15,832 nt of DNA, from contig JAZDHF010000142.1 of NCBI GenBank assembly GCA_043806315.1, forward strand, positions 1-15,832. The letters are read 5' to 3'. Of this stretch, positions 6,275 through 13,911 are shown one piece after another. Source of the DNA: SBAX01 sp043806315 (GTDB taxonomy: Bacteria; Planctomycetota; Phycisphaerae; UBA1845). The translations under genes were made by a program, and so were the position numbers. How positions within the stretch are numbered: position 1 is the stretch's first letter; every line of letters starts with the position of its first letter. The notes under the pieces were generated by a model. That model saw only the letters and a program-made list of their open reading frames with translations. It did no database searches and was not told the DNA's origin.

Positions 6275-7096
6275 TTATCGTCCCAGGCGGGAAAGGATCG
6301 GAAGCTGAATCCAGCCGTAAATCGAATGGATGAGGAACGCGAGGGCGAGGTAGAGAGGGGTCGATTGTTCGGGAGGGATGGCGCCGCATTGCGATCCGAG
6401 GTACAGAGCGACGACGGTGCCCGCAGCGGAGAAAATCAGCGTGATCGCAGCGAGCCGCGCGAGGCCCCGCGCCGCTCGACCGAGGGCGAGGCCGATCGAG
6501 GCCATCCATAGTGCCAGTCCGCCCATGCCGAACCGTAGATGGACCGGCAAATACTTGCGCCCATATTCGTTCCACACGAGGAAGACCGCTGCGGCAAGCG
6601 CCAGTGTGAGGGTTGCGGCGAGGACGACGCCCGCTCGACGCCACGGTGACCCGCCAATGCGGCTCAACGCAGCGCCGGCGGAAAGAGAGAGGGCACACGC
6701 GGCGGCCGTCGCCAAGGTCAGCCAACCGTAGGCCGTGGCGCCCATCATAATCTGGTTGCGTGCGAGTTCCGGCGGCGAACGCAGCATTTCGCGGGTGGCC
6801 TGCACAGCTAGGTCGCTGCGCGGTTCCGGGATCGGAAAAGCAAGAGGCGTGAATGCGAAGACGCTCACATCTACGGGGGACCTGAGCATGAAAGTTAGGT
6901 ATATGAACGGATCGACGCGCCACCAGGTGGTGTAGTACAGCCCGCCGCCCGCGAGAAGATTGAAAATGCCCAGGATAATCCAGGGCGAAGAGCGACTGAT
7001 ACGCGGGGAGCTTCTGACTCGATGCGTCGGCTTACGTCGGCCACGCGACGAGGCGTCGAAGATCACTTTGACTTCCAACGGGGCGCTTGTATTCAT
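6275..7096 (-). CDS. Multi-pass membrane protein of unknown function
   Basis: The 273-residue product starts at ATG 7096 with no clear ribosome site. A basic N-terminal region (17-37) precedes hydrophobic segments at about 39-55, 118-140, 155-175, 187-207, 214-234 and 247-266, leaving a larger soluble loop at about 60-115 that contains PIPEPRSDLAVQATREML. No catalytic motif, nucleotide-binding site or transporter signature is visible. The positive-inside rule places the N-terminus in the cytoplasm. It follows the M16 peptidase gene by about 80 bp, with a dispersed repeat between them, so shared transcription is possible but not shown. I do not recognise the family. Confidence 0.7.
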   Translation of the reverse strand: MNTSAPLEVKVIFDASSRGRRKPTHRVRSSPRISRSSPWIILGIFNLLAGGGLYYTTWWRVDPFIYLTFMLRSPVDVSVFAFTPLAFPIPEPRSDLAVQATREMLRSPPELARNQIMMGATAYGWLTLATAAACALSLSAGAALSRIGGSPWRRAGVVLAATLTLALAAAVFLVWNEYGRKYLPVHLRFGMGGLALWMASIGLALGRAARGLARLAAITLIFSAAGTVVALYLGSQCGAIPPEQSTPLYLALAFLIHSIYGWIQLPILSRLGR

Positions 7097-7140
7097 CGGT
7101 AGTCGTTCACATGGAACGGTTGCATCGTGATTGGAGTGGA

Positions 7141-7166
7141 GACCGCTCCCTCACGGTCGCGGCTCT
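7141..7166. repeat. Interspersed GC-rich repeat, PLPHGRGS type
   Basis: GACCGCTCCCTCACGGTCGC followed by GGCTCT. It contains the inverted repeat GACCG...CGGTC (7141-7145 with 7154-7158) and overlapping CCGC/GCGG arms. One frame reads RPLPHGRGS, a string I recall as widespread in annotated planctomycete hypotheticals, pointing to a dispersed repeat. It lies 14 bp past the stop of the M16 catalytic subunit gene. Only one copy is in the window, so repetitiveness itself is from memory. Confidence 0.5.
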
Positions 7167-7179
7167 GTGTGTTCGGTTG

Positions 7180-8436
7180 TTAGTTCACCTCCGGCCAGTT
7201 ACGCGGTCCGACGCTCGTCAAATGCCCGTGGATGTCGAGGGGGCATTCTTGCAAATACCCGTGGATCGAATCCGCGGAAACGGCGTCGACTTCGGCGAGC
7301 GTTTCCTCGATCGTGCGCGGAGCGCCGTGGTCCTCCATGTCATCCATCAATTGAGTCAGTCGATAGTAGGGGGCCTCCGCCTCGACGGCCAGTGACGTGC
7401 GGCGCTTATTCTTTACCCGATCGACCTCGTGCGCAGAAATGCGCTCTTCGCACATTTGTCTCGCTTCGCCGCGTATGGCCGACAGCACTTCCTCGCAGCG
7501 CTCCGGCTGACAAGCGGCGTAGAGGATCATCACGCCGCAATCGTTGTAGTCCAGATGATGCGCGCCCGCGCGAGGGGCCAGACCCTTTTGGACGATGTTC
7601 CAGAAGAAGCGTGAATTTTCTCCGCCCAGGATCGTCGAAGCCGCCGAGGCCGTCTCGATCCGCGGATCGGTCGCGGCGATCGACGGGAAGGTGAGGGCGA
7701 CGACCTGTTGTTTGAACCGGTCCATCGGCAGGACATCCGTTCCCGAATGAATCGACGGCGGGACGCGCGGAGGGACGGGATCGGCCGGTTCCCAGGACGC
7801 ACAGCAGGCCTCCGCCTGGTCGATGATTTCGTGCGGATCGACATTCCCCGCGACGATCAACATCATGTTGTTCGGGGCGTAGCGCCGTTGGAAGTAGGTC
7901 CACATCCGGTCGCGGGTGAGGGCGGCGACGGTGTGTTCGTAGCCGAGGACGGGCCAGGCGAGGGGGTGGCCGGCGAAAACCTTCTCCTGCAAAAAGTCGA
8001 ACATCACGTGCTCGAGGTGGTCCTTGGACATGGCGATTTCCTCGAGGATCACGTTCTTTTCCGTGGTGAACTCGTCGGGCGGCAGCGCCGATCGAATCAT
8101 GTCCGCGAGGAGTTCGATCTGCTTTGCGACGTCGGCCTTGCGCACCCAGCCGTAATAGACCGTACGGTCCTCGCTGGTGAAGGCGTTGTAGGTGCTCCCC
8201 ATGCGGTCGAAGTCGATGTTGACCTCGCGCCACGTTCTCTTGGAGGTTCCCTTGAACATCATGTGTTCGAGGAAGTGTGAAACGCCGGCCAGCTCCGGGA
8301 TTTCGTCGCGGGCCCCCGTTTGCACGAGGAACCCGGCGGCAGCGCTGCGCACGCCGGGCATGACCTCGATGACCACGCGCAGCCCGTTGGCCAAGGTGTG
8401 CAGCGTATAGGGGGATTTCTCGTTCATCCGAATCAT
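7180..8436 (-). CDS. M16 family zinc peptidase, catalytic subunit
   Basis: The 418-residue product has the inverted zinc motif HxxEH (H54-FLE-H58) and a downstream glutamate ligand in VILEEIAMSKD (E132/E133), about 75 residues later as the family requires. These define active M16 proteins such as mitochondrial processing peptidase beta and bacterial PqqL/YmxG types. The length fits a half-size M16B subunit of two homologous domains. In the second domain, where active single-chain members carry an Arg and Tyr seven residues apart, this protein reads SRFFWNIVQKGLAP and lacks both. The partner gene upstream supplies that pair. ATG 8436 overlaps the partner's TGA by four bases (ATGA), a sign of translational coupling; ATG 8427 is an alternative start. 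No signal peptide is visible, so it probably works in the cytoplasm on peptides or small unfolded proteins. Confidence 0.92.
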   Translation of the reverse strand: MIRMNEKSPYTLHTLANGLRVVIEVMPGVRSAAAGFLVQTGARDEIPELAGVSHFLEHMMFKGTSKRTWREVNIDFDRMGSTYNAFTSEDRTVYYGWVRKADVAKQIELLADMIRSALPPDEFTTEKNVILEEIAMSKDHLEHVMFDFLQEKVFAGHPLAWPVLGYEHTVAALTRDRMWTYFQRRYAPNNMMLIVAGNVDPHEIIDQAEACCASWEPADPVPPRVPPSIHSGTDVLPMDRFKQQVVALTFPSIAATDPRIETASAASTILGGENSRFFWNIVQKGLAPRAGAHHLDYNDCGVMILYAACQPERCEEVLSAIRGEARQMCEERISAHEVDRVKNKRRTSLAVEAEAPYYRLTQLMDDMEDHGAPRTIEETLAEVDAVSADSIHGYLQECPLDIHGHLTSVGPRNWPEVN

Positions 8437-9707
8437 CGCGCCGCGGTCCGTGTCGCCTTCGCCGCCGATCCGCCGGCGGCTTCGAGCGGGCGAGGCCCCA
8501 GGGTGATTACACAGAGCCGATCCCGCGGATGCAGGGTCAGATAACGACGGATGTCCTCGATGGTCACGGCCTGAACTTTCGCCACCTTCTCTTCGATAGG
8601 GATAGGCCGGCCGAAGAAGAAAAGATCAGTGGCCATCTCACTGCATCGCGCCCGGGTGGCGTCGCCGCGAGTCTCCTGGTTGGCGACGATGCCGGTGATG
8701 GCTCGATCCAGCTCATCCTGGGTGATGTCGTCGGCCAGACGATCGACCTCATGCAGCAGCGTCTCGTAGGTCCGGTCGCAGCGCTCCGGCGTGGTCGAGG
8801 CGCCGAGGAACATCATCCCCGCCCCGCGGGGCGTCTCCTGCCAGGCGCTCACCCAATAGACCAGCCCGCGCTTTTCCCGAACCTCGGTGAAGAGGCGCCC
8901 GCTCATGCCTCCGGAGAGAATCCCGAGCGTGACCTGCTGGACGGGGAACTCGTCATGTGTGGCGTCGACACCGGGCCAACAGATGGCGATGTGCTCCTGC
9001 TCCAGAGCCTTGTCGTGGTGCGTCGTTCGCGGGGTGAATTCGATAGGAATGGCCTCGCGACCCTCGCGCCCCGAACGGCCGAAGCCGTCGAGGTGTTTGG
9101 TCAATGCGTCGGCGACACGGGCGGGCTCGATGGCGCCGGCGACCGAAACGATTATCCGTCCAGCGTGAAAATGGGTCCGCCAGTAGGCTTCCAGGTCGGC
9201 GCGGGCGATCCGGTCAAGCGTCTCATGCTCACCGAGTGCGTGGCGACCGAGCACCGGTCCGTAGGCCTGGCGGGAGATCAGCTTGTCCACAATCGCCTGG
9301 GCATCGTCGTCGAGGGCGATCAATTCCTGCTTGGCGAGTTGGACACTGACGGAGACGGCCTCCTCCGGGAAGGTCGGTCGCCGCAGCAGCTCGGCGTGCA
9401 ACTCAATAGCGCGCTTGAAATGTTCGGGGAGAATGGTGCACGTGAAGGTCATGGTCTCGCGGCCCGTGCCGCTCTGACGGCCGGCGCCGATGGCGTCGAA
9501 GGCGTCGGCGAGTTCCCGGGCCGTGTAGCCTTCCGTCCCCTTGTCGAGGGTCTCCTCCACGACTCGGGACAGGCCCAAGGTCCGCGGCGGTTCGCTGGAT
9601 GTCCCCGCAAGGAGGCGTATCTGGAAGGACACCACGTGCCGGTCCGGCAGGGGGGTGACCCCGTATTCCAAGCCGCACGAAAGATGCTCGTGAACCGTCT
9701 CGTTCAT
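8433..9707 (-). CDS. M16 family peptidase-like protein, non-catalytic partner subunit
   Basis: A 424-residue M16B homologue starting at ATG 9707 (family alignment begins here; CGGGG lies a few bases upstream). At the place of the zinc motif it reads RVVEE (48-52), so both histidine ligands are lost and it cannot bind catalytic zinc in the usual way. It keeps the second-domain motif GRLFTEVREKRGLVY with R277 and Y284, the Arg/Tyr pair known from M16 structures to position substrate. This is the arrangement of heterodimeric M16B proteases, in which one subunit carries HxxEH and the other the R/Y pair. The stop overlaps the catalytic subunit's start by ATGA. The pair is most likely an obligate heterodimer. 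No signal peptide or membrane segment is seen. Confidence 0.9.
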   Translation of the reverse strand: MNETVHEHLSCGLEYGVTPLPDRHVVSFQIRLLAGTSSEPPRTLGLSRVVEETLDKGTEGYTARELADAFDAIGAGRQSGTGRETMTFTCTILPEHFKRAIELHAELLRRPTFPEEAVSVSVQLAKQELIALDDDAQAIVDKLISRQAYGPVLGRHALGEHETLDRIARADLEAYWRTHFHAGRIIVSVAGAIEPARVADALTKHLDGFGRSGREGREAIPIEFTPRTTHHDKALEQEHIAICWPGVDATHDEFPVQQVTLGILSGGMSGRLFTEVREKRGLVYWVSAWQETPRGAGMMFLGASTTPERCDRTYETLLHEVDRLADDITQDELDRAITGIVANQETRGDATRARCSEMATDLFFFGRPIPIEEKVAKVQAVTIEDIRRYLTLHPRDRLCVITLGPRPLEAAGGSAAKATRTAAR

Positions 9708-9867
9708 GGGAACCCCGAGAGAACGTCCAATGCCGCCGGACGACCCGGAAGACCGCGCTCCGTCCATCGGCAGGGTAGGGCCGCTGCTGCAGCGACGCAA
9801 GCTGCAACGGTCAGAACGTGCGGGGCGAGGGTCCGTCCCGTTTGGGGCGGCGAAAATGCCCACGGGA

Positions 9868-10014
9868 TGTCATTCTGAGCAGAGCGATGTCATTCTGAGC
9901 GCAGCGTGTCACCCTGAGCGCAGCGTGTCACCCTGAGCGAAGCGAAGGGTCTCGTCGCCGAACGGAGATGCTTCGCTGCGCTCAGCATGACAGGTTATGC
10001 GCTCAGAATGACGC
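9868..10014. repeat. TGTCATTCTGAGCGCAGCG repeat cluster, four direct and two inverted units
   Basis: Plus-strand units start at 9868, 9888, 9907 and 9926 with 19-20 bp spacing; variants are TCATTCTGAGC and TCACCCTGAGC. Two inverted units follow at 9971-9992 (CTTCGCTGCGCTCAGCATGACA) read in two parts as CTTCGCTGCG and CTCAGCATGACA, and 9995-10013 (GCGCTCAGAATGACG). Direct and inverted units can fold into a long hairpin. There are no spacers, so it is not a CRISPR array. The same consensus is familiar from unrelated bacterial genomes as dispersed intergenic repeats. The cluster lies 48 bp past the ligase/TPR stop and fills most of the 354-bp gap before the M16 pair; bases 9708-9867 hold nothing else I recognise. 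Confidence 0.8.
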
Positions 10015-10061
10015 GAAACGATCACCCCCGCCACTCTTGATGGGGTGCGCCTGCGGGGCGA

Positions 10062-13000
10062 TCAGGGCTGTGAGGGAGCTTCGGAACTATCCGGGGGAGG
10101 AGGAGGTTCGAGCGACTTCCGCAAGGCCTCCAAAGCCGGGCTGTCCGGTCTCTTGACTCGTGCCATCTCGAGGAATCTAGCGGCGTCCGCTTGGGGGAGG
10201 CCGAGCTTGAGCGCGGATTCCAAGTGTCGGGCGGCGGCGACGTCGTCGCCGGTATGGAAGGCGAGGTCGGCAGCCAGGAAGCGTGCGGCAAAGTCGTCCG
10301 GGTTGATCTCCAGGGACCGTTGCAGCCACCGCTGCAGTTTGGGCAGCAGGGTCTCCGCCGGCTGCCGGGGCGCCGAGGCTTCCCGCCGCTGCAAGAGCAA
10401 CGACTCGCACAAACGCCGCAGGCGGATGCCAAGTTGTTGCTGAACGATTTCCTCGGTCACACCCGCCGGGGCGATCTGGCGAAGGAGTCGGGTCGCTAAC
10501 GTCTCGTCGTCCGCCGCGAGGTAGTAGTGAATCATTCGCTGCTGAATGCTGAGCTTCAACTCGCGCCCGAGCCGCGAGTCCGGCGCCAGCGTCAGGGCCG
10601 CGTCGGCGCGCCGGACGGCTGCCTGTGGGTGATCGGGGTCGGCGAAGAACCGGCAGTCCGCCAGTTCCGCGGAACAGGCCGCGGCGGCCATCGAGGTCGA
10701 GGCCGGAAGCCGTTCGTACGCCCTCGCCGCAAGCTCCAATTCCCCGACGGCCCGGTCATAATCGCCTTGGAGGAAGTCCAAGGTTGCGCTCAGCCGCAGC
10801 TTCTCCGGCGCCCAAATCTCAGCGGTTTCTCCTGTTGAACCGACCGGCGGCGTCCCGGACAGGGCCTGGCGGGCTTCGGCGAGTATCGGCTTGCTCTGTC
10901 GATCAAAATCGGAGCGTCCGGCAAGGTTTCGCAGGACTTCCACATAGGCGTCCGCGATGCGGTTGTAACGCAACGGTCGGGCGAGGACGTTGAAGGCCGC
11001 GGCGATATCCACGCCCGAAACGGGCACGCGGACGTAATCGAGCGCGATCTCGGGATCAAAAGGCTGACGGAGAAGTTCACGGTCGATCGCCTTGAGGGCG
11101 TTCCTCACGTACGCCTGGGCCGCGTCGGCATCACCGCGATGCACGGCGGACCGGGCTTCCACGAGGTTGATCCGGTATTCCAATTGTCCGTGGTTGAGGA
11201 AACCCGGGGAGCGGGAGATGAGCTCCTTGAGCACGTGACTGGCGGCCTTGCCGTGCTCGTCGGCGGCGCCGTAGTCGTCCTGCGCCAGGGCCGACAGCCG
11301 TGCGTTGGCCGGTTCCGATTCGCGGGCGCGGCGCTCGCGGTCGGAGGCCCGCTGCTGGAGCTTCTCGGCGGTCAAGGCGTAGGCCTCGCCGAGCCGGTAG
11401 AGATTGACGAGGGCGCGTTGCGGATATAACCGATCCACCGCTTGCGACGCGAGCTGAATCGCTTCTTCGTATTCCCCTTTCTGGAACGACTCCTCGGTCC
11501 GGTAGGCGCTTCGGGCGGCGGCGAAATCCTGTCGGCCCAGGACAAGAACCATCAAACCGAGCGTCACGCCCACCGACCCGAAGGTCAGTCTGCGGGGACG
11601 CGTCGCAGAAAAATGTGTTAACGGACTCGTCGTCGCGGACCCACATAGCGCCCAAGTCAAACCCAGCACGGTGTAGAACGCGACGGGCACTTCGCACACG
11701 CGCAGTCCGACTCCGAACGCCTCCTCCACAACCAGTCCCACGAAAGCAGCCAATAGTCCAAGCAACGGCCAGCGGGCATGGTCTACGGGCAGGCGTTTGA
11801 GCGCCGCCATTCCCGCCCCCAGCGTAATGAAAATCACCGAGCCGATGAGAACGATTCCCACCGATCCGAGATCCGCCATCACTTCGAGCCATTCATTGTG
11901 CGCATGGTCGATCCGCGAATCGAAGACCAGGGGATCATCCAACACATCCTCAGCCGCGAACGAGTCGCCGGTCAGTGCGAAGCCTCCTTGGCCATGTCCG
12001 ATGAGCGGCTTCTCTTGGAACATCCGCCATGCGTAACTCCACGCATATCCGCGCAAGCGCAGGGTTTCACTTCGTCCCGTGACGGAGGGTTGACCGATCG
12101 TCCCGGAAAAATACAGCCAGCCGACTATGGCCAATCCCACCGCAAGAATCACGGGGACTACTTTCCAGCGGCGCGGGGCGGCGAAGAACACGAGCGCAAG
12201 CAGTCCGGCCGCCAGTCCCGCGAATGCCCCACGGGAATCGGCCAAGATCAATGCCCACACAGTGACTCCGATGAGCGGCAGCACGAGTATTGTGATGCCG
12301 AGAGGGCCTACGGGGCGGGAATGGACTATATGAAATACTCTTTCTCCCACCAGTGCGATTCCGAGAAGAATGCCCGGAATCAATGCCGCGGAGAGGAAAT
12401 TGGGGTTTCCGAAGGGAAACTTGGCCCGCAGGATAGGGTTTCTGCCATAGTAATACCAGACGGCGATGGCGGCCGTCGTCGCGGTCAGTAGGAGGATCAC
12501 CTGTGCGACAATTCTGGCCGCACGAGCATTCAACCCCAGGCCGAGAGCAATTGCCCAGAGGAACTGAAGGGTCAGGAGGATGCTTCCCCCGATCGCAAGC
12601 GGTGGTGCAGAAGACCAACGACTGCCGGCGAAGGACCAGAGTAGATACAAGACAATCAACAACTGCGCGGCAGGAAGTGAGGGGATTTGCGGGCGCGAGG
12701 GCGGCGCAGGCAGGTCGAGCTGTTCGCCTTCGTCGTCTGCGGCCGCGGTTTCCCCTTCACCGGCAGGTGCGCTGGCGAGGACGGCTACGCCCAGTGAAAG
12801 AACGGCCAAGCCGGCGCCGATTCCAAGGATAAAACCTTTGACCTCGCCGGCGTTGATAGTGGGGAACTGATAGTTGAGGCAGAGCAATTGCACGACGGCG
12901 CGGAGCGGCGACTCGGCGTGCCATTCGATCGCTCCGTCCACCAGCGTAGTGGATTCGGCCGCACTGAGTAGGAGAAAGCCGCCGGCACCCGTCATCGAGA

Positions 13001-13067
13001 CCAAAAAGATCATGACGACGTGCAGTGGACGCAGGGCGTTCGGATCACCAATGCGGATCAATTTCAT
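10062..13067 (-). CDS. O-antigen ligase (Wzy_C/WaaL-like) membrane protein fused to TPR domain
   Basis: A 1001-residue protein. The N-terminal half (about 15-475) has roughly a dozen hydrophobic helices and the family's large periplasmic loop between about 320 and 400, containing RLRGYAWSYAWRMFQEKPLIGHG and HAHNEWLEVMADLG. SRGAFAG (278-284) sits just after a helix, as in Wzy_C proteins. A last helix at about 497-511 leads to a helical, Ala/Leu/Arg-rich region (520-980) with TPR-like pairs such as FQKGEYEEAIQLASQAVD and FHTGDDVAAARHLESAL, and a Pro-rich tail. The family joins lipid-linked glycan to lipid A core, polymerises O-units or glycosylates proteins; sequence alone does not decide which. 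An insertion rich in Ala, Glu and Asp (100-125) separates early helices. No glycosyltransferase cluster is nearby. ATG 13067 is used although no ribosome site is visible. Confidence 0.87.
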   Translation of the reverse strand: MKLIRIGDPNALRPLHVVMIFLVSMTGAGGFLLLSAAESTTLVDGAIEWHAESPLRAVVQLLCLNYQFPTINAGEVKGFILGIGAGLAVLSLGVAVLASAPAGEGETAAADDEGEQLDLPAPPSRPQIPSLPAAQLLIVLYLLWSFAGSRWSSAPPLAIGGSILLTLQFLWAIALGLGLNARAARIVAQVILLLTATTAAIAVWYYYGRNPILRAKFPFGNPNFLSAALIPGILLGIALVGERVFHIVHSRPVGPLGITILVLPLIGVTVWALILADSRGAFAGLAAGLLALVFFAAPRRWKVVPVILAVGLAIVGWLYFSGTIGQPSVTGRSETLRLRGYAWSYAWRMFQEKPLIGHGQGGFALTGDSFAAEDVLDDPLVFDSRIDHAHNEWLEVMADLGSVGIVLIGSVIFITLGAGMAALKRLPVDHARWPLLGLLAAFVGLVVEEAFGVGLRVCEVPVAFYTVLGLTWALCGSATTSPLTHFSATRPRRLTFGSVGVTLGLMVLVLGRQDFAAARSAYRTEESFQKGEYEEAIQLASQAVDRLYPQRALVNLYRLGEAYALTAEKLQQRASDRERRARESEPANARLSALAQDDYGAADEHGKAASHVLKELISRSPGFLNHGQLEYRINLVEARSAVHRGDADAAQAYVRNALKAIDRELLRQPFDPEIALDYVRVPVSGVDIAAAFNVLARPLRYNRIADAYVEVLRNLAGRSDFDRQSKPILAEARQALSGTPPVGSTGETAEIWAPEKLRLSATLDFLQGDYDRAVGELELAARAYERLPASTSMAAAACSAELADCRFFADPDHPQAAVRRADAALTLAPDSRLGRELKLSIQQRMIHYYLAADDETLATRLLRQIAPAGVTEEIVQQQLGIRLRRLCESLLLQRREASAPRQPAETLLPKLQRWLQRSLEINPDDFAARFLAADLAFHTGDDVAAARHLESALKLGLPQADAARFLEMARVKRPDSPALEALRKSLEPPPPPDSSEAPSQP

Positions 13068-13165
13068 GGATTGCAGCGTCCGATCGTAGCGTCACTCCCG
13101 GCCTTTTCGGGGCTTTCAGTCCTTGTGGGTGACGCGGGGCGCGAATGGCGCCGCCCGCAAGGGGG

Positions 13166-13179
13166 CCCGGCGCGCCGGG
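13166..13179. repeat. Perfect 14-bp palindrome
   Basis: CCCGGCGCGCCGGG, self-complementary with no loop, in the 157-bp gap between the cobalamin adenosyltransferase gene and the ligase/TPR gene. Adjacent GGCGCC and GGGGGCCC add further dyad symmetry. Without a loop or T-run it is a poor terminator; chance in very GC-rich DNA is possible. Confidence 0.35.
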
Positions 13180-13224
13180 ACTACACCTTCTCATGGCCCG
13201 AAGCCATCGCATGATCCAAGCGCT

Positions 13225-13773
13225 CTACGATTCCTCCGGCGGATGCCACGGAATGTCTTCCGCACCCGCCCGTCCGTTCGCCTGCCGCGCCAGGGCGAAG
13301 AGCAGATCGCTGAGGCGGTTCAGGTAGACAATCGCGCAGGGCTCCACAGGTTGCTGTTGGGCGAGGGCGACAACGGCCCGCTCCGCTCGACGGCAGACCG
13401 TCCGCGCCACATGGAGGCCGGCGGCGGTTTTGCTTCCTCCCGGAAGGATGAAGTTCCGCAGTGGAGATACGTCGGCGGAGGCCGCGTCGATCCATTGCTC
13501 AAGCTGTTTCACGTGTGATTCGTCGATCAAGAACTTGGGTTGATCCTCGGCCGGCGTGGCAAGCTGCGAGCCGAGCACGAAGAGTTCGGCTTGGATGCGG
13601 CGGAGCGTCGCGGCCGTCTCCTCGTCGCCGCAGCCCGCGATCACCGCACCGATGGCCGCGTTGGTCTCGTCCACGTCGCCATAGGTCGCCACGCGAGGGT
13701 CATTCTTCGGAACGCGCGTTCCGCCGATCAGTCCCGTCGAGCCGTCGTCGCCCTGTTTCGTGTAAAGTTTCAT
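13225..13773 (-). CDS. PduO-type ATP:cob(I)alamin adenosyltransferase
   Basis: The 182-residue product is the size of the family and carries its motifs throughout: YTKQGDDGSTGL and VPKNDPRVATYGDVDETNA at the N-terminus (ATP-binding region), FILPGGSKTAAGLH (108-121), TVCRRAER (125-132) and YLNRLSDLLFALAR (150-163). These enzymes transfer the adenosyl group of ATP to reduced corrinoid, making adenosylcobalamin for radical mutases and related enzymes, and act as cytoplasmic trimers. No mutase, diol dehydratase or cobalamin synthesis gene is adjacent, so the partner pathway is unknown, and no cobalamin riboswitch was recognised upstream. The start at ATG 13773 matches the family's N-terminal MKLYTK. 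It lies 138 bp after purH, with a dispersed repeat between. Confidence 0.95.
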   Translation of the reverse strand: MKLYTKQGDDGSTGLIGGTRVPKNDPRVATYGDVDETNAAIGAVIAGCGDEETAATLRRIQAELFVLGSQLATPAEDQPKFLIDESHVKQLEQWIDAASADVSPLRNFILPGGSKTAAGLHVARTVCRRAERAVVALAQQQPVEPCAIVYLNRLSDLLFALARQANGRAGAEDIPWHPPEES

Positions 13774-13835
13774 CGCTGTCCGCTCTGGGGCGGATTATAA
13801 CGGGTCCGCAGCGCTCGGCAACGTCGGCGCCATCT

Positions 13836-13894
13836 ATCCGAACCCCAAGCGCAAGCGCGGGGTCGGGCCCGTCGCTCGCGCTCCAGGTTCGGAT
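13836..13894 (+). repeat. Interspersed imperfect palindrome, NPKRQRG-type repeat, copy 2
   Basis: A 59-bp element with 22-bp arms pairing at 18 of 22 positions and a CGGGCCCG core. It aligns with the reverse complement of 6167-6232; the main difference is a shorter loop. It begins 17 bp downstream of the purH stop and fills most of the 138-bp gap before the adenosyltransferase gene. A REP-like repeat or 3'-end hairpin is the likely nature. Confidence 0.8.
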
Positions 13895-13911
13895 CGGGCG
13901 ACTACGCACAA

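Noticed and set aside
8529..9878. A 449-codon open frame on the plus strand opposite the M16 partner subunit
   Set aside because: It is antisense to a protein with clear family motifs, and its translation is a Gly/Val/Asp-rich sequence with no recognised motif. Long antisense frames are expected at this GC content.
9868..10014. A possible CRISPR array
   Set aside because: Units abut with no unique spacers, are about 19 bp, and switch orientation within the cluster. No cas gene is present.
11778..12491. A 237-codon plus-strand frame opposite the O-antigen ligase helices
   Set aside because: Its translation is hydrophilic and repetitive in His, Arg and Ser, the usual shadow of hydrophobic codons on the other strand.
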